64,000 nt of DNA from Bos javanicus (lineage: Eukaryota; Chordata; Mammalia; Artiodactyla; Bovidae): positions 124,001 to 188,000 of the forward strand of contig NC_083896.1 in NCBI RefSeq assembly GCF_032452875.1, written 5' to 3'. The translations under genes and the position numbers were made by a program. The notes below the pieces were generated by a model that saw nothing but the letters and a program-made list of their open reading frames with translations, was not told where the DNA came from and made no database searches. The number at the start of each line of letters is the position of its first letter. Positions within the stretch are counted from its first letter, which is position 1. Of this stretch, positions 34,763-46,099 are shown one piece after another.

Positions 34763-35395
34763 ATGATCTCTGTTCATTTCCAAGGCAAACCATTCAGTAT
34801 CACAGTAATCCAAGTCTATTCACCAACCAGTAATGCTGAAGAAGCTGAAGTTGAACGGTTCTATGAAGACCTACAAGACTTTTTAGAACTAACACCCAAA
34901 AAAGATGTCCTTTTCATTATAGAGGACTGGAATGCAAAAGTAGGAAGTCAAGAAACACCTGGAGTGACAGGCAAATTTGGCCTTGGAATACGGAATGAAG
35001 CAGGGCAAAGACTAATAGATTTTTGCCAAGAAAATGCACTGGTCATAACAAACACCCTCTTCCAACAACACAAGAGAAGACTCTATACATGGACATCACC
35101 AGATGGTCAACACCAAAATCAGATTGATTATATTCTTTGCAGCCAAAGATGGAGAAGCTCTATACAGTCAGCAAAAACAAGACCAGGAGCTGACTGTGGC
35201 TCAGACCATGAACTCCTTATTGCCAAATTCAGACTTAAATTGAAGAAAGTAGGGAAAACCACTAGACCATTCAGGTATGACCTAAATCAAATCCCTTATG
35301 ATTATACAGTGGAAGTGAGAAATAGATTTAAGGGCCTAGATCTGATAGATAGAGTGCCTGATGAGCTATGGAATGAGGTTCGTGACACTGTATAA
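34763..35395 (+). pseudogene. BovB endonuclease domain, main part
   Basis: A 210-codon open stretch covering most of the APE-type endonuclease. Landmarks: VIQVYSPTSNAEEAE, IEDWNAKVGSQE at about 34,919 (other copies usually have Gly where Glu-54 stands, next to the catalytic DWN), QIDYILCSQRW, and the final SDH at 35,201-35,209 (GSDHELLIAKFRLKL). It ends at a TAA (35,393-35,395) where the family has a Gln codon, a single C-to-T change. The ORF should run on into the reverse transcriptase. Confidence 0.87.
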
Positions 35396-36319
35396 GAGAC
35401 AGGGATCAAGACCATTCCCATGGAAAAGAAATGCAAAAAAGCAAAATGGCTTTCTGGGGAGGCCTTACAAATAGCTGTGAAAAGAAGAGAAGCGAAAAGC
35501 AAAGGAGAAAAGGAACGATAAAAGCATCTGAATGCAGAGTTCCAAAGAAGAGCAAGAAAAGATAAGAAAGCCTTCTTCAGCGATCAATGCAAAGAAATAG
35601 AGGAAAACCACAGAATGGGAAAGACTAGAGGTCTCTTCAAGAAAATCAGAGATACCAAGGGAACATTTCATGCAAAGATGGGCTCCATAAAGGACAGAAA
35701 TGGTATGGACCTAACAGAAGCAGAAAATATTAAGAAGAAGTGTCAAGAATACACAGAAGAACTGTACAAAAAAGATCTTCACGACCCAGATAATCACGAT
35801 GGTTTGATCACTGACCTAGAGCCAGACATCCTGGAATGTGAAGTCAAATGTGCCTTAGAAAGCATCACTACGAACAAAGCTAATGGAGGTGATAGAACAG
35901 CAGTTGAGCTATTCCAAATCCTGAAAGATGATGCTGTGAAAGTGCTGCTCTCAATATGCCAGCAAATTTGGAAAAATCAGCAGTGGCTACAGGACTGGAA
36001 AAGGTCAGTTTTCATTCCAATCCCAAAGAAAGGCAATGCCAAAGAATGCTCAAACTACCACACAATTGCACTCATCTCACACGCTAGTAAAGTAATGCTC
36101 AAAATTCTCCAAGCCAGGCTTCAGCAATATGTGAAGCGTGAACTTCCTGATGTTCAAGCTGGTTTTAGAAAAGGCAGAGGAACCAGAGATCAAATTGCCA
36201 ACATCCGCTGGATCATGGAAAAAGCAAGAGAGTTCCAGAAAAAAACATCTATTTCTGCTTTATTGGCTATGCCAAAGCCTTTGACTGTGTGGATCACAAC
36301 AAACTGTGGAAAATTCTGA
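35396..36319 (+). pseudogene. BovB linker and reverse transcriptase N-terminal part
   Basis: The same coding unit resumes after the stop. Another stop is at 35,519-35,521 (ACGATAAAAG). A 234-codon frame from 35,615 then carries the linker (KTRGLFKKIRDTKGTFHAKM) and the RT blocks VFIPIPKKGNAKECSNYHT and LPDVQAGFRKGRGTRDQIA. An extra A in the run at 36,239-36,245 shifts the frame just before the AKAFD palm block, which is then read out of frame to a stop at 36,319. Confidence 0.87.
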
Positions 36320-37326
36320 AAGAGATGGGAATACCAGAACCCTGATCTGCCTCTTGAGAAAGTTGTATGCAGGTCAGGAAGCAACAGTTAGAACTGGCCA
36401 TGGAACAACAGACTGGTTCCAAATAGGAAAAGGAGTACGTCAAGGTTGTATATTGTCACCCTGCTTATTTAACTTATATGCACAGTACATCATGAGAAAT
36501 GCTGCACTGGAAGAAGCACAAGCTGGAATCAAGATTTCCGGGAGAAATATCAATAACCTCAGATTATGCAGATGACACCACCCTTATGGCAGAAAGTGAA
36601 GAGGAACTAAAAAGCCTCTTGATGAAAGTGAGAGAGGAGAGTGAAAAAGTTGGCTGAAAGCTCAACATTCAGAAAACGAAGATCATGGCATCTGGTCCCA
36701 TCACGTCATGGGAAATAGATGGGGCAACAGTGTCAGACTTTATTTTTGGGGGCTCGAAAATCACTGCAGATGGTGACTGCAGCCATGAAATTAAAAGACG
36801 CTTACTCCTTGGAAGGAAAGTTATGACCAACCTCGATAGCATATTGAAAAGCAGAGACATTATTTAGCCAACAAAGGTTTGTCTAGTCAAGGCTATTGTT
36901 TTTCCTGTGGTCATGTATGGGTGTGAGAGTTGGACTATGAAGCAGGCTGAGCACCGAAGAATTGATGCTTTTGAACTGTGGTGTTGGAGAAGACTCTTGA
37001 GAGTCCCTTGGACTGCAAGGAGATCCAACCAGTCCATTCTAAAGGAGATCAGCCCTGGGATTTCTTTGGAAGGAATGATGCTAAAGCTGAAACTCCAGTA
37101 CTTTGGCCACCTCATGCAAAGAGTTGACTCATTGGAAAAGACTCTGATGCTGGGAGGGATTGGGGGCAGGAGGAGAAGGGGACGACAGAGGATGAGATGG
37201 CTGGATGGCATCACTGACTCGATGGACGTGAGTCTGGGTGAACTCCGGGAGTTGGTGATGGACAGAGAGGCCTGGTGTGCTGTGATTCATGGGGTCGCAA
37301 AGAGTCGGACACGACTGAGCGACTGA
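36320..37326 (+). pseudogene. BovB reverse transcriptase C-terminal part, broken
   Basis: Contains GKGVRQGCILSPCLFNLYA and the catalytic YADD at 36,565-36,576, where an inserted T in AGATTATGCA shifts the frame exactly at the motif. Further breaks are a TGA at 36,655-36,657 and a TAG at 36,865-36,867. The final 139-codon frame (from 36,907) runs from YGCESWTMKQAEHRRIDAF to GVAKSRTRLSD and the natural stop at 37,324-37,326. Together with the upstream lesions this makes at least six independent breaks. Confidence 0.87.
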
Positions 37327-37335
37327 TCTGATCTT

Positions 37336-37447
37336 ACAGAATAAATCGAGGCTCCAGGCTGACTTCCAGCTATGCAGAGGTTAGTTATTATCCGTGACGA
37401 GCTCTTACTCTTCCAACACAGATGATCTTGTAGGAATAAGAATCTGC
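37336..37447. other. Short unassigned spacer
   Basis: Unique-looking bases between the BovB end and a Bov-tA insertion; nothing recognised. Confidence 0.5.
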
Positions 37448-37677
37448 TCCATTGAGTCACCACTTCCCTGGTGGCTCAGATGGTAATGTGTGATGTGGGA
37501 GATCTGGGTTCGATCTCTGGGTTGGGAAGATCCCCTGGAGGAGGGCATGGCAACTTACTCCAGTACTCTTGCCTGGAGAATCCCATGAACAGAGGCACCT
37601 GGGAGGCTACAGTCGCTGGGGTCGCAAAGAGTAGAACATGACGAGTGATTAAGCACTCATCTGTCCATTGAGTCACC
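37448..37677 (+). mobile_element. Bov-tA SINE with 14-bp target-site duplications
   Basis: The SINE body is 37,462-37,663 (head ACTTCCCTGGTGGCTCAG, B-box GGTTCGATCTC, end GAGTAGAACATGACGAGTG). TCCATTGAGTCACC stands exactly on both sides, at 37,448-37,461 and 37,664-37,677. The intact duplications mark a fairly young insertion. Confidence 0.95.
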
Positions 37678-37847
37678 GGTTGGATTCTGGATTGGTGTGA
37701 CCTTACAGTTCTTTAGCCTTAATTCCCTCAGAAGCTGGGCCACACTGGCTGGAGTCCTGGCCATTTCACTTCGAGTCATGCCCAAAGCCTTCCCAGGGTC
37801 TTCTGGTTCCCTGAGACCATGCTGCTCATGGCCTCTACCTCCTGAGT

Positions 37848-37988
37848 CCCTCAGTTTCCTCTTCTGTAAATTGGAAGCCATGGTAACATCTGTATCTTAG
37901 GGTGGATGCGACATGGTATAACTATGTAGAGAGTGCCAATAGGTAAAGCCTTTAGTGAGATGTTTGAGAGTAAGCACTCAATACACTG
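37848..37988 (+). mobile_element. MIR-like SINE fragment
   Basis: CCCTCAGTTTCCTCTTCTGT and AAATTGGAAGCCATGGTAAC, then AGTAAGCACTCAATACAC near the end, follow the MIR order. Confidence 0.65.
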
Positions 37989-38039
37989 AGCTGTTATGAC
38001 TACTTCTGTTGTTGATTTCAAATACTTATGTATGTTTTT

Positions 38040-38175
38040 ACTTGGCCCTCCTGGGTCTTAGTTGTGGCATGTGGGATCTTCAGTCTTCCTTGCAGCATGC
38101 AGCATCTTCAGTTGCAGCATGCAAACCCTTAGTGGCAAGATCTACTTCCCATTGAACAGAAGGATCCGGATCACT
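38040..38175 (-). mobile_element. CHR-type SINE fragment, reverse orientation
   Basis: GGGTCTTAGTTGTGGCATGT followed by GGGATCTTCAGTCTTCC is CHR-like wording; the end is diverged. Confidence 0.55.
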
Positions 38176-39590
38176 CTGGGCATGAAGATAGAAAAGGCTT
38201 CTTTCAGTCGGAGGCAGGTCCTGAGTTGTGGGGATATTTCGAGGGCTATGGCTTTCTCTGAGCAGTGGCATTGTCACAATTGAGCCAGGGGAGCAGGGAT
38301 GCCATGGCCCATCGCTCCCAGTGTCCCACCATGATGTTTATAGGACCACAGGAGACAGTTCTCATATAAGTTAATGAACCAATGTGCATGTACTAGGTGG
38401 TTTCCTTCTTTCCCCCATCTGTGGTGCCCTTGGTGGGGGACTGTCTTTCTCTTGTCTGGTGGGTTGGCCTAGGGGAGTGGCCTTGTTCTTCCAAACCTCC
38501 TGCCCAGGGATCCATGGCACCTGGAGGCTTTCTTCATGTTCTTTGCACAGAAACTGTTCTCATCGTGGGCAAGTACATCCGACTGCGGAAAAGTGTTGAT
38601 TCTTCCTTTCCATACATTATCCAGGGTTCCATACTTGGGCCTGCCCTACTGACAGGTCTCAACTCCCTGACCCCTCTTCAAGATTTGCCAACATTTTCTG
38701 AGTTCTTGTCATATATTTCATTCCCCACATGGATCTAAGCACCTTTCTTTCCGCCTGCACCACTCTTTTTTTCCTACCTGACTCTTAATCTGTGACAGCG
38801 CCCACTCCACATTGAAGTGGATCCACCAAGTATAAGCCTGAGTATCCCCAGCCGGGGTCAGAGCCTAACATGTTCCAATTAAATCTTTTTAGTCTTGGTC
38901 CTGTGGTTCTCCATTTTGTGGGATTTTTGCTTCATGTACTAAATCCTTGGTAATAGTACATTGATGTCAAGAGATCAGATATTGATCCAAAAGTACCTCA
39001 CAGCTGAGCCCCAAACTCTTTAGATATATAACTGATTAGCTCTATGGTCACACAATGAAGCTATTAACATTTTACCGTAATTTGATTTTCCATCATTTGA
39101 AACAAATAGAACAATGGGACTACGGAGAATTGTTTGAATGTGAAGGCAGTCCTATTTTGGGTGGTCAGATGTTGATCTTGAGGAGAATTCCTTTTCCCTT
39201 TCAACATCCTGGTCTCTTAGATAACACAGGGTGGGTATGTTGTCTGCACTGAGTCAGAGGCTTTTGGGGAAAGAGAATTAATTGTTCCAGGTTGCTGGGC
39301 TGCTGCAGAGCCAAATTGAGGTGTTGATGAACTTTGTATGTATCACATCTTGGCTCCTTCTTCTGCCCACTTTGAAACGTACCACAACAGAGCTGAGTTA
39401 AGTTAGCTAGTTCATTTGAGAATTTAGGTTTAAAATAAAACTAAGGTGCTAGCAATTATATTTTATGATATTCCTTGAGAAATTTTTACTTTCTCTGCAG
39501 TGATTAAAATAGTTGTGAATTGAAGGTGTTAGAATTAGATGAGGAGATATGGACAGTTACTTGTTCTTTTCTTGAAAAAAAAAAAACTAA
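38176..39590. other. Unassigned DNA
   Basis: No gene or repeat family identified with confidence. The 38,397-38,738 frame (113 codons) shows no domain and is not supported. Confidence 0.45.
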
Positions 39591-39932
39591 ACTAAAACTA
39601 AAAATTATCTGCTTAAAACAAAACAAACAAACAAAAACTTACGTTCAGTTGCGCTGGACCTTTGTTGCCATGAGGGCTTTTCTCTGGTTATGGCAAGCAA
39701 AGGGCTACTCTTTGTTGCAGTGCACATGCTTCTTATTGCAGTAGCTTCCCTCGTCACAGAGCACAGGCTCTGAGCACATGGGCTTCAGTAGTTGTGGGTT
39801 GTGGGCTCACTAGTTTTGGCACACGGGCCTAGTTGATCTGCAGCTTGTGGAATCTTCCTGGACCAGGGATTGAATCAATGTCCCTGCTCTGGCAGATGGA
39901 TTCCTATCCACTGTGCCACCAGGGAAGTCCTC
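39585..39932 (-). mobile_element. CHR SINE, reverse orientation
   Basis: The body from about 39,640 (CAGTTGCGCTGGACCTTTG, GTTGCCATGAGGGCTTTTC, TCAGTAGTTGTGGGTTGTGG) to the head (CACTGTGCCACCAGGGAAG) is the reverse of a cetartiodactyl CHR SINE. A-rich and CAAA-rich bases at 39,585-39,640 precede it. Confidence 0.88.
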
Positions 39933-41000
39933 TCTGCTTTTTCTGTGTGAAGGTAAGTGTCCTGCTTTCTCTCCTATGCAGGGTAAATAAATCATGTTAC
40001 GACACAAACAGTCTGTTTTTCCTAAGGTGATGGGTCTTCCATCTTAGACAGGGTCAGAGGAGCTTGTTTGGGTCACCTTTTTATTCCAGTTATACTCTTG
40101 CTAATGGGAACATGAGAATCCTTCATTTGTTCTAAGACCATTATGAATGGCCCTGGACGGTGCACATTACACAATTTCCCTATATCACATGCCGTGTCTT
40201 AGATGACAATGAATTCAGGGGGCACACTGATGAATGCTCATCATTTCCACTGTTGCTTCTGCCCTTCTCTAAGTCCCCAGTCAGCTCGAACAGTGTGTTT
40301 AGATCATGGTCGTGAAGGGTGCATCTCCTCCTTCTCATTCTCTTGCACATCACGTGAATCTGGGACTCTAGGGTCAGTCCAGAGGTTAAGAAATGGAACC
40401 AGAGGAAAAGCTGATGTAGGGAAACTTTTTGTGATACATACCCAGGACAACCTGCAACTCCATCCTCAGCAGCCAAATCCTCCCATTCTCTAATTCCATC
40501 CTTGGACATCCCACCACTCCCCCTCCTCCACTCCCCCACCCCCCGGCCCCTTGCTTCAGTCAGTGGAAACATAAACTTGCTTTCAAAAGTTGCCAGGGAA
40601 TCAGCAGCACTCCTAACTGTTCAGCATCTCTCTGGTTCAGTATCATGGTGTTAATGGGGCCTCCAGGGATGTCTTTGGCAAGTTAGAGCATCCATCCCAT
40701 TTTCTGGCAGGGTTCTCTCCACACCAGCGAACAACATTTTCCTTTCCTTTTTTCTTCCCTGCTGAGTGAGTGTAACAATCAAAACAAAAGTTGGCTGTTT
40801 TCCTCTCTCAGCAATTCCTGTCCCCTGGGACCATGACCCAGACTGACCCACACATACATCAATCTGACCTAGAGTGTCATGGACTGACATAAAATCTGTG
40901 CAAGGCCTCCTGTCATCTTTCTTTTTTTACCTTTTTAGAGTTGGGAAGAATGGTGAGGGATGTGCTATCCTCATCAGGCAATCAGGATTGGCTGTGCCAT
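39933..41000. other. Unassigned DNA
   Basis: No gene or repeat recognised. A C-rich run lies at 40,520-40,552. Antisense frames at 40,180-40,572 and 40,651-40,890 show no domain. Confidence 0.45.
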
Positions 41001-41055
41001 TTTCAGAGGTGTGACCTCAGGCAGAACCCTTACTTTCCCAAAACTTCAGTTTTAT

Positions 41056-41174
41056 CCTTCTCTGATAGCTCAGTTGCTTAAAAAAATCTGCCTGCATTGC
41101 AGGAGACCCCAGTTTGATATCTGGGATAGGAAGATCTACTGGAGAAGAGATAGGCTACCCACTCCAGTATTCTT
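41056..41174 (+). mobile_element. Bov-tA SINE, 3'-truncated
   Basis: Head TCTGATAGCTCAGTTGCTTA and body up to CCACTCCAGTATTCTTG; cut where the next Bov-tA starts. Confidence 0.85.
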
Positions 41175-41366
41175 GGGCTTCCCTTGTGGCTCAACTAGTA
41201 AAGAATCCCTCTGCAGTGCAAGAGACCTGGGTTCAATCCTTGGGTTGGCAAATCCCCTGGAGAAGGGAAAGGCTATTCTCTCCAGTATCCTGGCCTGGAG
41301 AATTACATGAACTTTATAGTCCATGGTGTCACAAAGAGTCGGACACCACTGAGCAACTTTCACTTT
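41175..41366 (+). mobile_element. Bov-tA SINE, complete
   Basis: GGCTTCCCTTGTGGCTCAAC head, GGTTCAATCC B-box, and end AAGAGTCGGACACCACTGAG. Head-to-tail with the truncated copy before it, so probably inserted into or joined to it. Confidence 0.92.
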
Positions 41367-41649
41367 CAAAACATATAAACTGTCTCAGGTTGTCCTAAGG
41401 ACCCAATTAGATGATAGGTTTGAAAGCACTTTGTCAGTTGTAAAGAGTGATGGAGGGGTTTATGACTATAAATGGATAGTTAGAAAGTATGACTTTAAAA
41501 CTTAAAGATGATGCAACTTTTAAAAAGCTTCCAGTGTCTTCCCAGGACAGTGGCAGTGGAAGCAATCGTGACAGGGTAGGTGGTGGAGAGGGGAACAGAT
41601 GATGGGGAAGCTCTCATGTGTGTTGTAATTCATCCAACAGAATTTACTG

Positions 41650-42330
41650 GGTTCTGGTCACAGAGCACTTAAAAATTGATGTACTGAGTTATAAACCATG
41701 TTCATGTGGATTCCCAAATCTGAAAGTATAAAACAGTAGTTCGTAGAGTTTTTTTCTCCCACCTCTGACACCCATCCACCCAGTTCCCACCTACCCTCCA
41801 AATGAATAACCACTGTTAACAGTTTCTTGTAAGCTTCCAATGAGTATTCTCCCCCAACAAACAGTTCAGTCAAGATTCACTGTCTTCTTTAAGGGTATGG
41901 CAGCCCACTCTTATATTCCTGCCTGGAGAATCCCATGGACAGAGGAGCCTGATGGGCTTCAGTCCATGGAGTCACAAAGAGTCAGACAGTACGTTGTGAC
42001 TAACACATACTTTTGGTACCAGTGGCACTGCAATGTGCACACGTGGTTGTGCCCTGCTTTGTTCACAAGTGGGTACGTGTAAGTAGACATGTAAGTTGCT
42101 CTGTCTAGACATGTACGTTGGTTTAAACAGCTGCGTCGTATTCCACTGTATTAATGCCTTACTGTGTATTTAATCAAGTTCCCTGTTGATAGGTAGTTAC
42201 ACTGTTTCCAGTCCATGGATATTACATGGACTGTGGACATGTATGACATTATATAAGTACACACCTCATTTTGTGGAATTGTTGAGCCCAGTCTTTAGCA
42301 AGTGACTGTTGAGTGACTGCCACGAGGCAG
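41650..42330 (-). mobile_element. Old L1 (L1M-like) 3' fragment, reverse orientation, interrupted
   Basis: AATGAATAACCACTGTTAAC followed by AGTTTCTTG is the reverse of an old L1 3' UTR; after a Bov-tA insertion it continues with CAGCTGCGTCGTATTCCACT and TCCCTGTTGATAGGTAGTTA, ORF2 C-terminal wording in reverse. Highly diverged. Confidence 0.6.
41893..42005 (+). mobile_element. Bov-tA SINE, 5'-truncated
   Basis: Only the body is present: ATGGCAGCCCACTCTTATAT through GAGTCACAAAGAGTCAGACA. It sits inside the old L1. Confidence 0.9.
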
Positions 42331-42449
42331 CTGCTGTGTTAGTTACAAGAGTTTCAATGTTGAGAAAAAATTTTAGAATATAATAATAATATATTTATAA
42401 AAATATACATTTTAGAGTATAATTATTGATAATATTTTATCTAAAAGCT

Positions 42450-42739
42450 CATATCTTATTTTGGAGAAGGCAATGGCACCCCACTCCAGTACTCTTGCCT
42501 GGAAAATCCCATGAATGGAGGAGCCTGGTAGGCTGCTGTCCATGGGGTCGCTCTGAGTCGGACACGACTGAGTGACTTCACTTTCACTTTTCATGTTCAT
42601 GCATTGGAGAGGGAAATGGCAACCCACTCCAGTGTTCTTGCCTGGAGAATCCCAGGGATGGCAGAGCCTGGTGGGCTGCTGTCTATGGGGTCACACAGAG
42701 TTGGACACAACTGAAGTGACTTAGCAGCATATCTTATTT
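42450..42739 (+). mobile_element. Bov-A2 SINE with 12-bp target-site duplications
   Basis: The dimeric body at 42,462-42,727 has two related monomers, each starting GGAGAAGGCAATGGC- or GGAGAGGGAAATGGC-like, joined near 42,600. CATATCTTATTT flanks it at 42,450-42,461 and 42,728-42,739. Intact flanks and low divergence mark it as young. Confidence 0.95.
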
Positions 42740-43205
42740 ACATTTTTTAGTTTTTTTTGTTGTTGTTGTTTAGAGGTACTTTCTTGTGGACAAGCTTGTG
42801 ACAGATATAACAATATAGCAATTTTTAACTTATAATAAACCTAGGCACTGTTAAAATTTTGTGCTTAATGTTAATGACTCTTAGACATGTCTATAGTAGA
42901 CTAGAGAAAAAACAGATACTAGGTAGTTAATATTGACTATTTTCCAGTTCACGTGAATCTGAAATTCATTTAGGTCAATGTTTTCTTGTATTTCCAACTG
43001 TTTGATTTGTAAGGGCTTTCTTTTCTTGAGACCATTTAAATATGAATTCAGACTTGCACGATATTATCAAAAAGCAGAAGACTCACACTGAGACATACAT
43101 AAATCCAGAGAGACAGACAAGGGATCTTCTAGTTTTCTGCCTGAGATTTAAAATATTTCTCTTTGAGCCGCTTTTCTTGGGGGGGGGGGGGCGGTGGGAA
43201 GAGGG
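42740..43205. other. Unassigned AT-rich spacer with poly-G
   Basis: Nothing recognised apart from a GTT repeat near 42,758-42,770 and a run of twelve G at about 43,179-43,190. Confidence 0.5.
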
Positions 43206-43207
43206 TG

Positions 43208-43328
43208 GTGGCAAGAATGCTGGAGTGGGTTGCCATTCCCTTCTCCAGGACATCTTCCTGACCCAGGGATTGGACCCAGGTCTCCCGCATTGTAGGCAGA
43301 CACTTACAGTCTGAGCCACCAGGGAAGT
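43208..43328 (-). mobile_element. Bov-tA SINE fragment, reverse orientation
   Basis: CAAGAATGCTGGAGTGGGTT followed by the tRNA-like head in reverse, ending GAGCCACCAGGGAAG. Confidence 0.9.
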
Positions 43329-45660
43329 TGTTGAATTCTGTGGCAAGGATTAAGTTCAAGCGTTGCCCTAGGCAGGCCTTTGTAACAAGCTAATTGTTTT
43401 TAATTGCATATCCAAAATAACCAGCTTTACGGTTTCTAAGAAAAAAAGGAGTTTCCTTGTAACCAATTTTCTCAGGTTCTATAGAATATCATGGCCGTCC
43501 TAGGTCAGGTCATTTTTCCTTTTTGTAGTCATAGTTTTATCCCTGAATCATAGACATATCAGCTGATAAAAAGCTTGGATTATGTCTGTCGGGTAGATTT
43601 GCTTGTCCTTGTGTTTCACCTGGGGCAGTAGTGAGGCCTGCAGGCCTCTCCTGGAAGTGGGGGTGGGGGTGGGGCGCACCAGGAGAGCATGTTGGGGTGG
43701 GGTGGGGGGTGGCGCACCAGGAGCACGTCCGAGGCGGAGGGGTCCCAGTTGTGCTCTCAGGGGTCACCACTGTGGCTGGGAACGCCCATTTCGTGCGCTC
43801 CTGGGTCCCCAGCGATCAACATCCAGTGAGCAGAGCGGAGGGGTGTGGACCACAGGTTAGGGAACTGGGACTCGATGGAGCAGGGAACCACGTATTCCAC
43901 CCTCTCTGTTGGCACAGTCTCAGAGCCCCCTAACGTGGCAATCGCAGAAAGGCCTTGCCTTTACCCCTTCTCATAAAGGTCAGACCTGTGCGGGTTTTCC
44001 GAAGCAGCTTAGTGCCTGCTGGAAGTCCAAGGGATTTATCCTGCCTGATGATTTCACCCATGGGGACTTCATAACCCTTACTCTGGCCAGCTGGCCCAGC
44101 CCTGCTTCTGCCACTTTGCAGCCCAGCAGGCCCTTGACCATCTGCTGGGATGGGAAAGGGAAGGGTCCACCATTTGCACCCTAGAAATTTAGTAGGGTGC
44201 ATGGATTTAAACACCTGGTGGCCACCCAGGCAGAAAAGAAGGGAGGAGGGCACCTTGCTTCCCTTTCATGGTGGAATCTGTGGCTGTCCTGCTGAGAGGG
44301 GGCCTTTGCATGGGGTCCCTGTGCAATAAGTTTGGTGTTTTGGAACTGAATAATTAGAACGTGTAAAAATTTTAAATTATGTGGTTCTTTAATTTAAAAA
44401 CAAAAACAAACAAACAAAACAAAAACAAAAAAAAACAAGCTCCAAGTTTTTGCAAATTGAGGTCTAGAATTTGAAGGCCTATTTTCCTTCCACTGTGGCA
44501 TTCTATGAAGAAATGTGCGGTTTTTTTTTTTTAAGAAAAGAGTCAGAAAAGTGAGGGAAACAGAAAACCCAGAGGTGATCCTGTAGTTTTGTGAAGGCCT
44601 TAGGAGGTCACTTGTAAATGTTGCTGGCTGTCGGGAGGCAGTCTCTTCCTGTGGCTGATGGGCACAGAGCTCTGCAGGCTTGTCCTTTGTATGGATGTTC
44701 TTGTTGGTGGAAATCCAGCTCGGAGCCATCTCCTGATGTGTAAGAATTTCCCAGACTAGACCCCTAGACAAATCCCGCAGGGACAGGGGCTCCTTCCTTC
44801 ATTGTATCTGTCTGTTTGACTGAAAACCAGCAATGACATATTTTTCTCTCAATCTGGTCTCACATCCAGGTCTTGGAGTAATATTTCCCCTCCCCCTCAA
44901 TAGGCTTGGGTTCCAGGGAAGAATTATAGTCAGTTCTCCATGATTTTGCAGATGAGGAAACTGAGACCTAGAGAGGGTGGAAGACTGTCCAAGGGAGAAT
45001 GGGGTATCCTTCTAGGAACCCTGGCTCCTGGGGTTTTAATGGGCTTCCCACCCAGTATGGTCATTAATTGGCAATTGTTGACATTGAGAATAAACTATTG
45101 GTGGGAATGTAAAAGGTTTTTTTTAAAGAATGTGCCTACCAGCTGTCCATCTAATGGAGTATTTTCATTGTACTCCCAACCCTTGGAAAGTGCTGGGTAC
45201 AGGGCAGATGCTTCATCATTTTTATTGAATAAGTTCAATTTCACATAATTATATCTATAGTGTCAGCAACACTATGAGATATATTAGAACAGTGATTGTC
45301 ACAGTTGGTACTTCACAGATCAGTAAGCAAAACATTTTATTGGGAAGACTGTAAGAGAATTTCTAAGTTTTAACTTTATCCCACAAGGACATTTTAAAAA
45401 AATGAAACAAATCTCTCCCTTCATCACCGAGGCTATTGGGGGTCTGTTGAGGACCCCACTGAAGGGAGGTTCTACATCTTGGGAAACCCCTGCTTCAGCA
45501 TCTCCCTAAGCCAGAAACCTGGGACAGTCGAGTACACTTGAAGTTCCTTCCTTGACCTCGGGAGTGTTCTCGGAAGACAATTTTTTGACAGATAGGGCTG
45601 GGGGAAGGTTTGGGGATGTTTCAAGTTCAGTCCATTTATTGTGCACTCTATTTCTATATT
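43329..45660. other. Unassigned DNA with G-rich and A-rich tracts
   Basis: No gene. Contains a G-rich tract at 43,655-43,715, a CAAA-type A-rich run at 44,398-44,438 and a MIR piece near 44,935. The 125-codon antisense frame at 44,394-44,771 translates a poly-Phe stretch and is not credible. Confidence 0.45.
44935..44998 (-). mobile_element. MIR fragment, reverse orientation
   Basis: GCAGATGAGGAAACTGAGAC followed by CTAGAGAGGGTGGAAGACTG is the typical reverse MIR core. Confidence 0.75.
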
Positions 45661-45852
45661 TGTTCCCTGGTGGCTCCGTTGGTAAAGAGTCTGCCCACAG
45701 TGCGGGGGACCCAGGTTCAGTCCCTGGGTCAGGAATATCTCCTGGAGAAGGAAATGACAGCCCACTCCAGTATTCATGCCTGAAGAATTCAATGGACCTA
45801 GGAGCTTTGTGGGCTACAAAGGGTTGGACACGGCTGAGTGACCAAACACTTA
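45661..45852 (+). mobile_element. Bov-tA SINE
   Basis: GTTCCCTGGTGGCTCCGTTG head, GGTTCAGTCCC B-box, body CCCACTCCAGTATTCATGCC and end GGTTGGACACGGCTGAGTG. Confidence 0.93.
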
Positions 45853-46099
45853 TTTCTAGTATGATTTCATCAGCTCCACCTCAGATCATCAGGCAATAGA
45901 TCCTAGAGGTTGGGGGCCCATGCTTTAGTTCCCTCTTTCATCTTCTACACAGCTCCAGCCTGCTTCCTCCCCTCTTCCACCTGCAGAACTACCTGCTGAG
46001 CTTCTCTGAGTGTGACTAAGAGTCTCCTTCCCTCACTTCCTTTCCTTTGAGTCCCTTCTCCTAAGTGGGGTTTCCTGATCTCCGTTTAGGCACTTTTGC

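Larger units (their letters stand above)
33915..37335 (+). mobile_element. BovB (RTE) LINE, near full length
   Basis: Spans the BovB 5' region (the duplicated GTGAAGAGATACC motif and two CCAAGGTAAG stretches at 33,985-34,070) through endonuclease, reverse transcriptase and the 3' end GAGCGACTGATCTGATCT. At about 3.4 kb it is close to the usual full-length BovB. Divergence is low but the ORF is broken in several places. It may be the best-preserved BovB here. Confidence 0.93.
41005..41450 (+). mobile_element. MIR split by two Bov-tA insertions
   Basis: MIR-like wording on the left (GTGTGACCTCAGGCAGAACC, then AAACTTCAGTTTTATC) stops at about 41,055 and resumes at about 41,370 (GGACCCAATTAGATGATAGG, then TTGAAAGCACTTTGTCAGTT). 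The two halves are in the right order for one MIR interrupted by younger SINEs. Confidence 0.65.

Noticed and set aside
34018..37326. BovB open frames as host genes
   Set aside because: All match the BovB endonuclease/reverse transcriptase ORF in order and are broken by stops and frameshifts.
40180..40572. 130-codon antisense frame as a gene
   Set aside because: Gly/Arg-rich start comes from a C-rich run; no recognisable domain or conserved context.
44394..44771. 125-codon antisense frame
   Set aside because: Its end is a translated A-rich/CAAA tract, giving a Phe-rich tail; low-complexity artefact.
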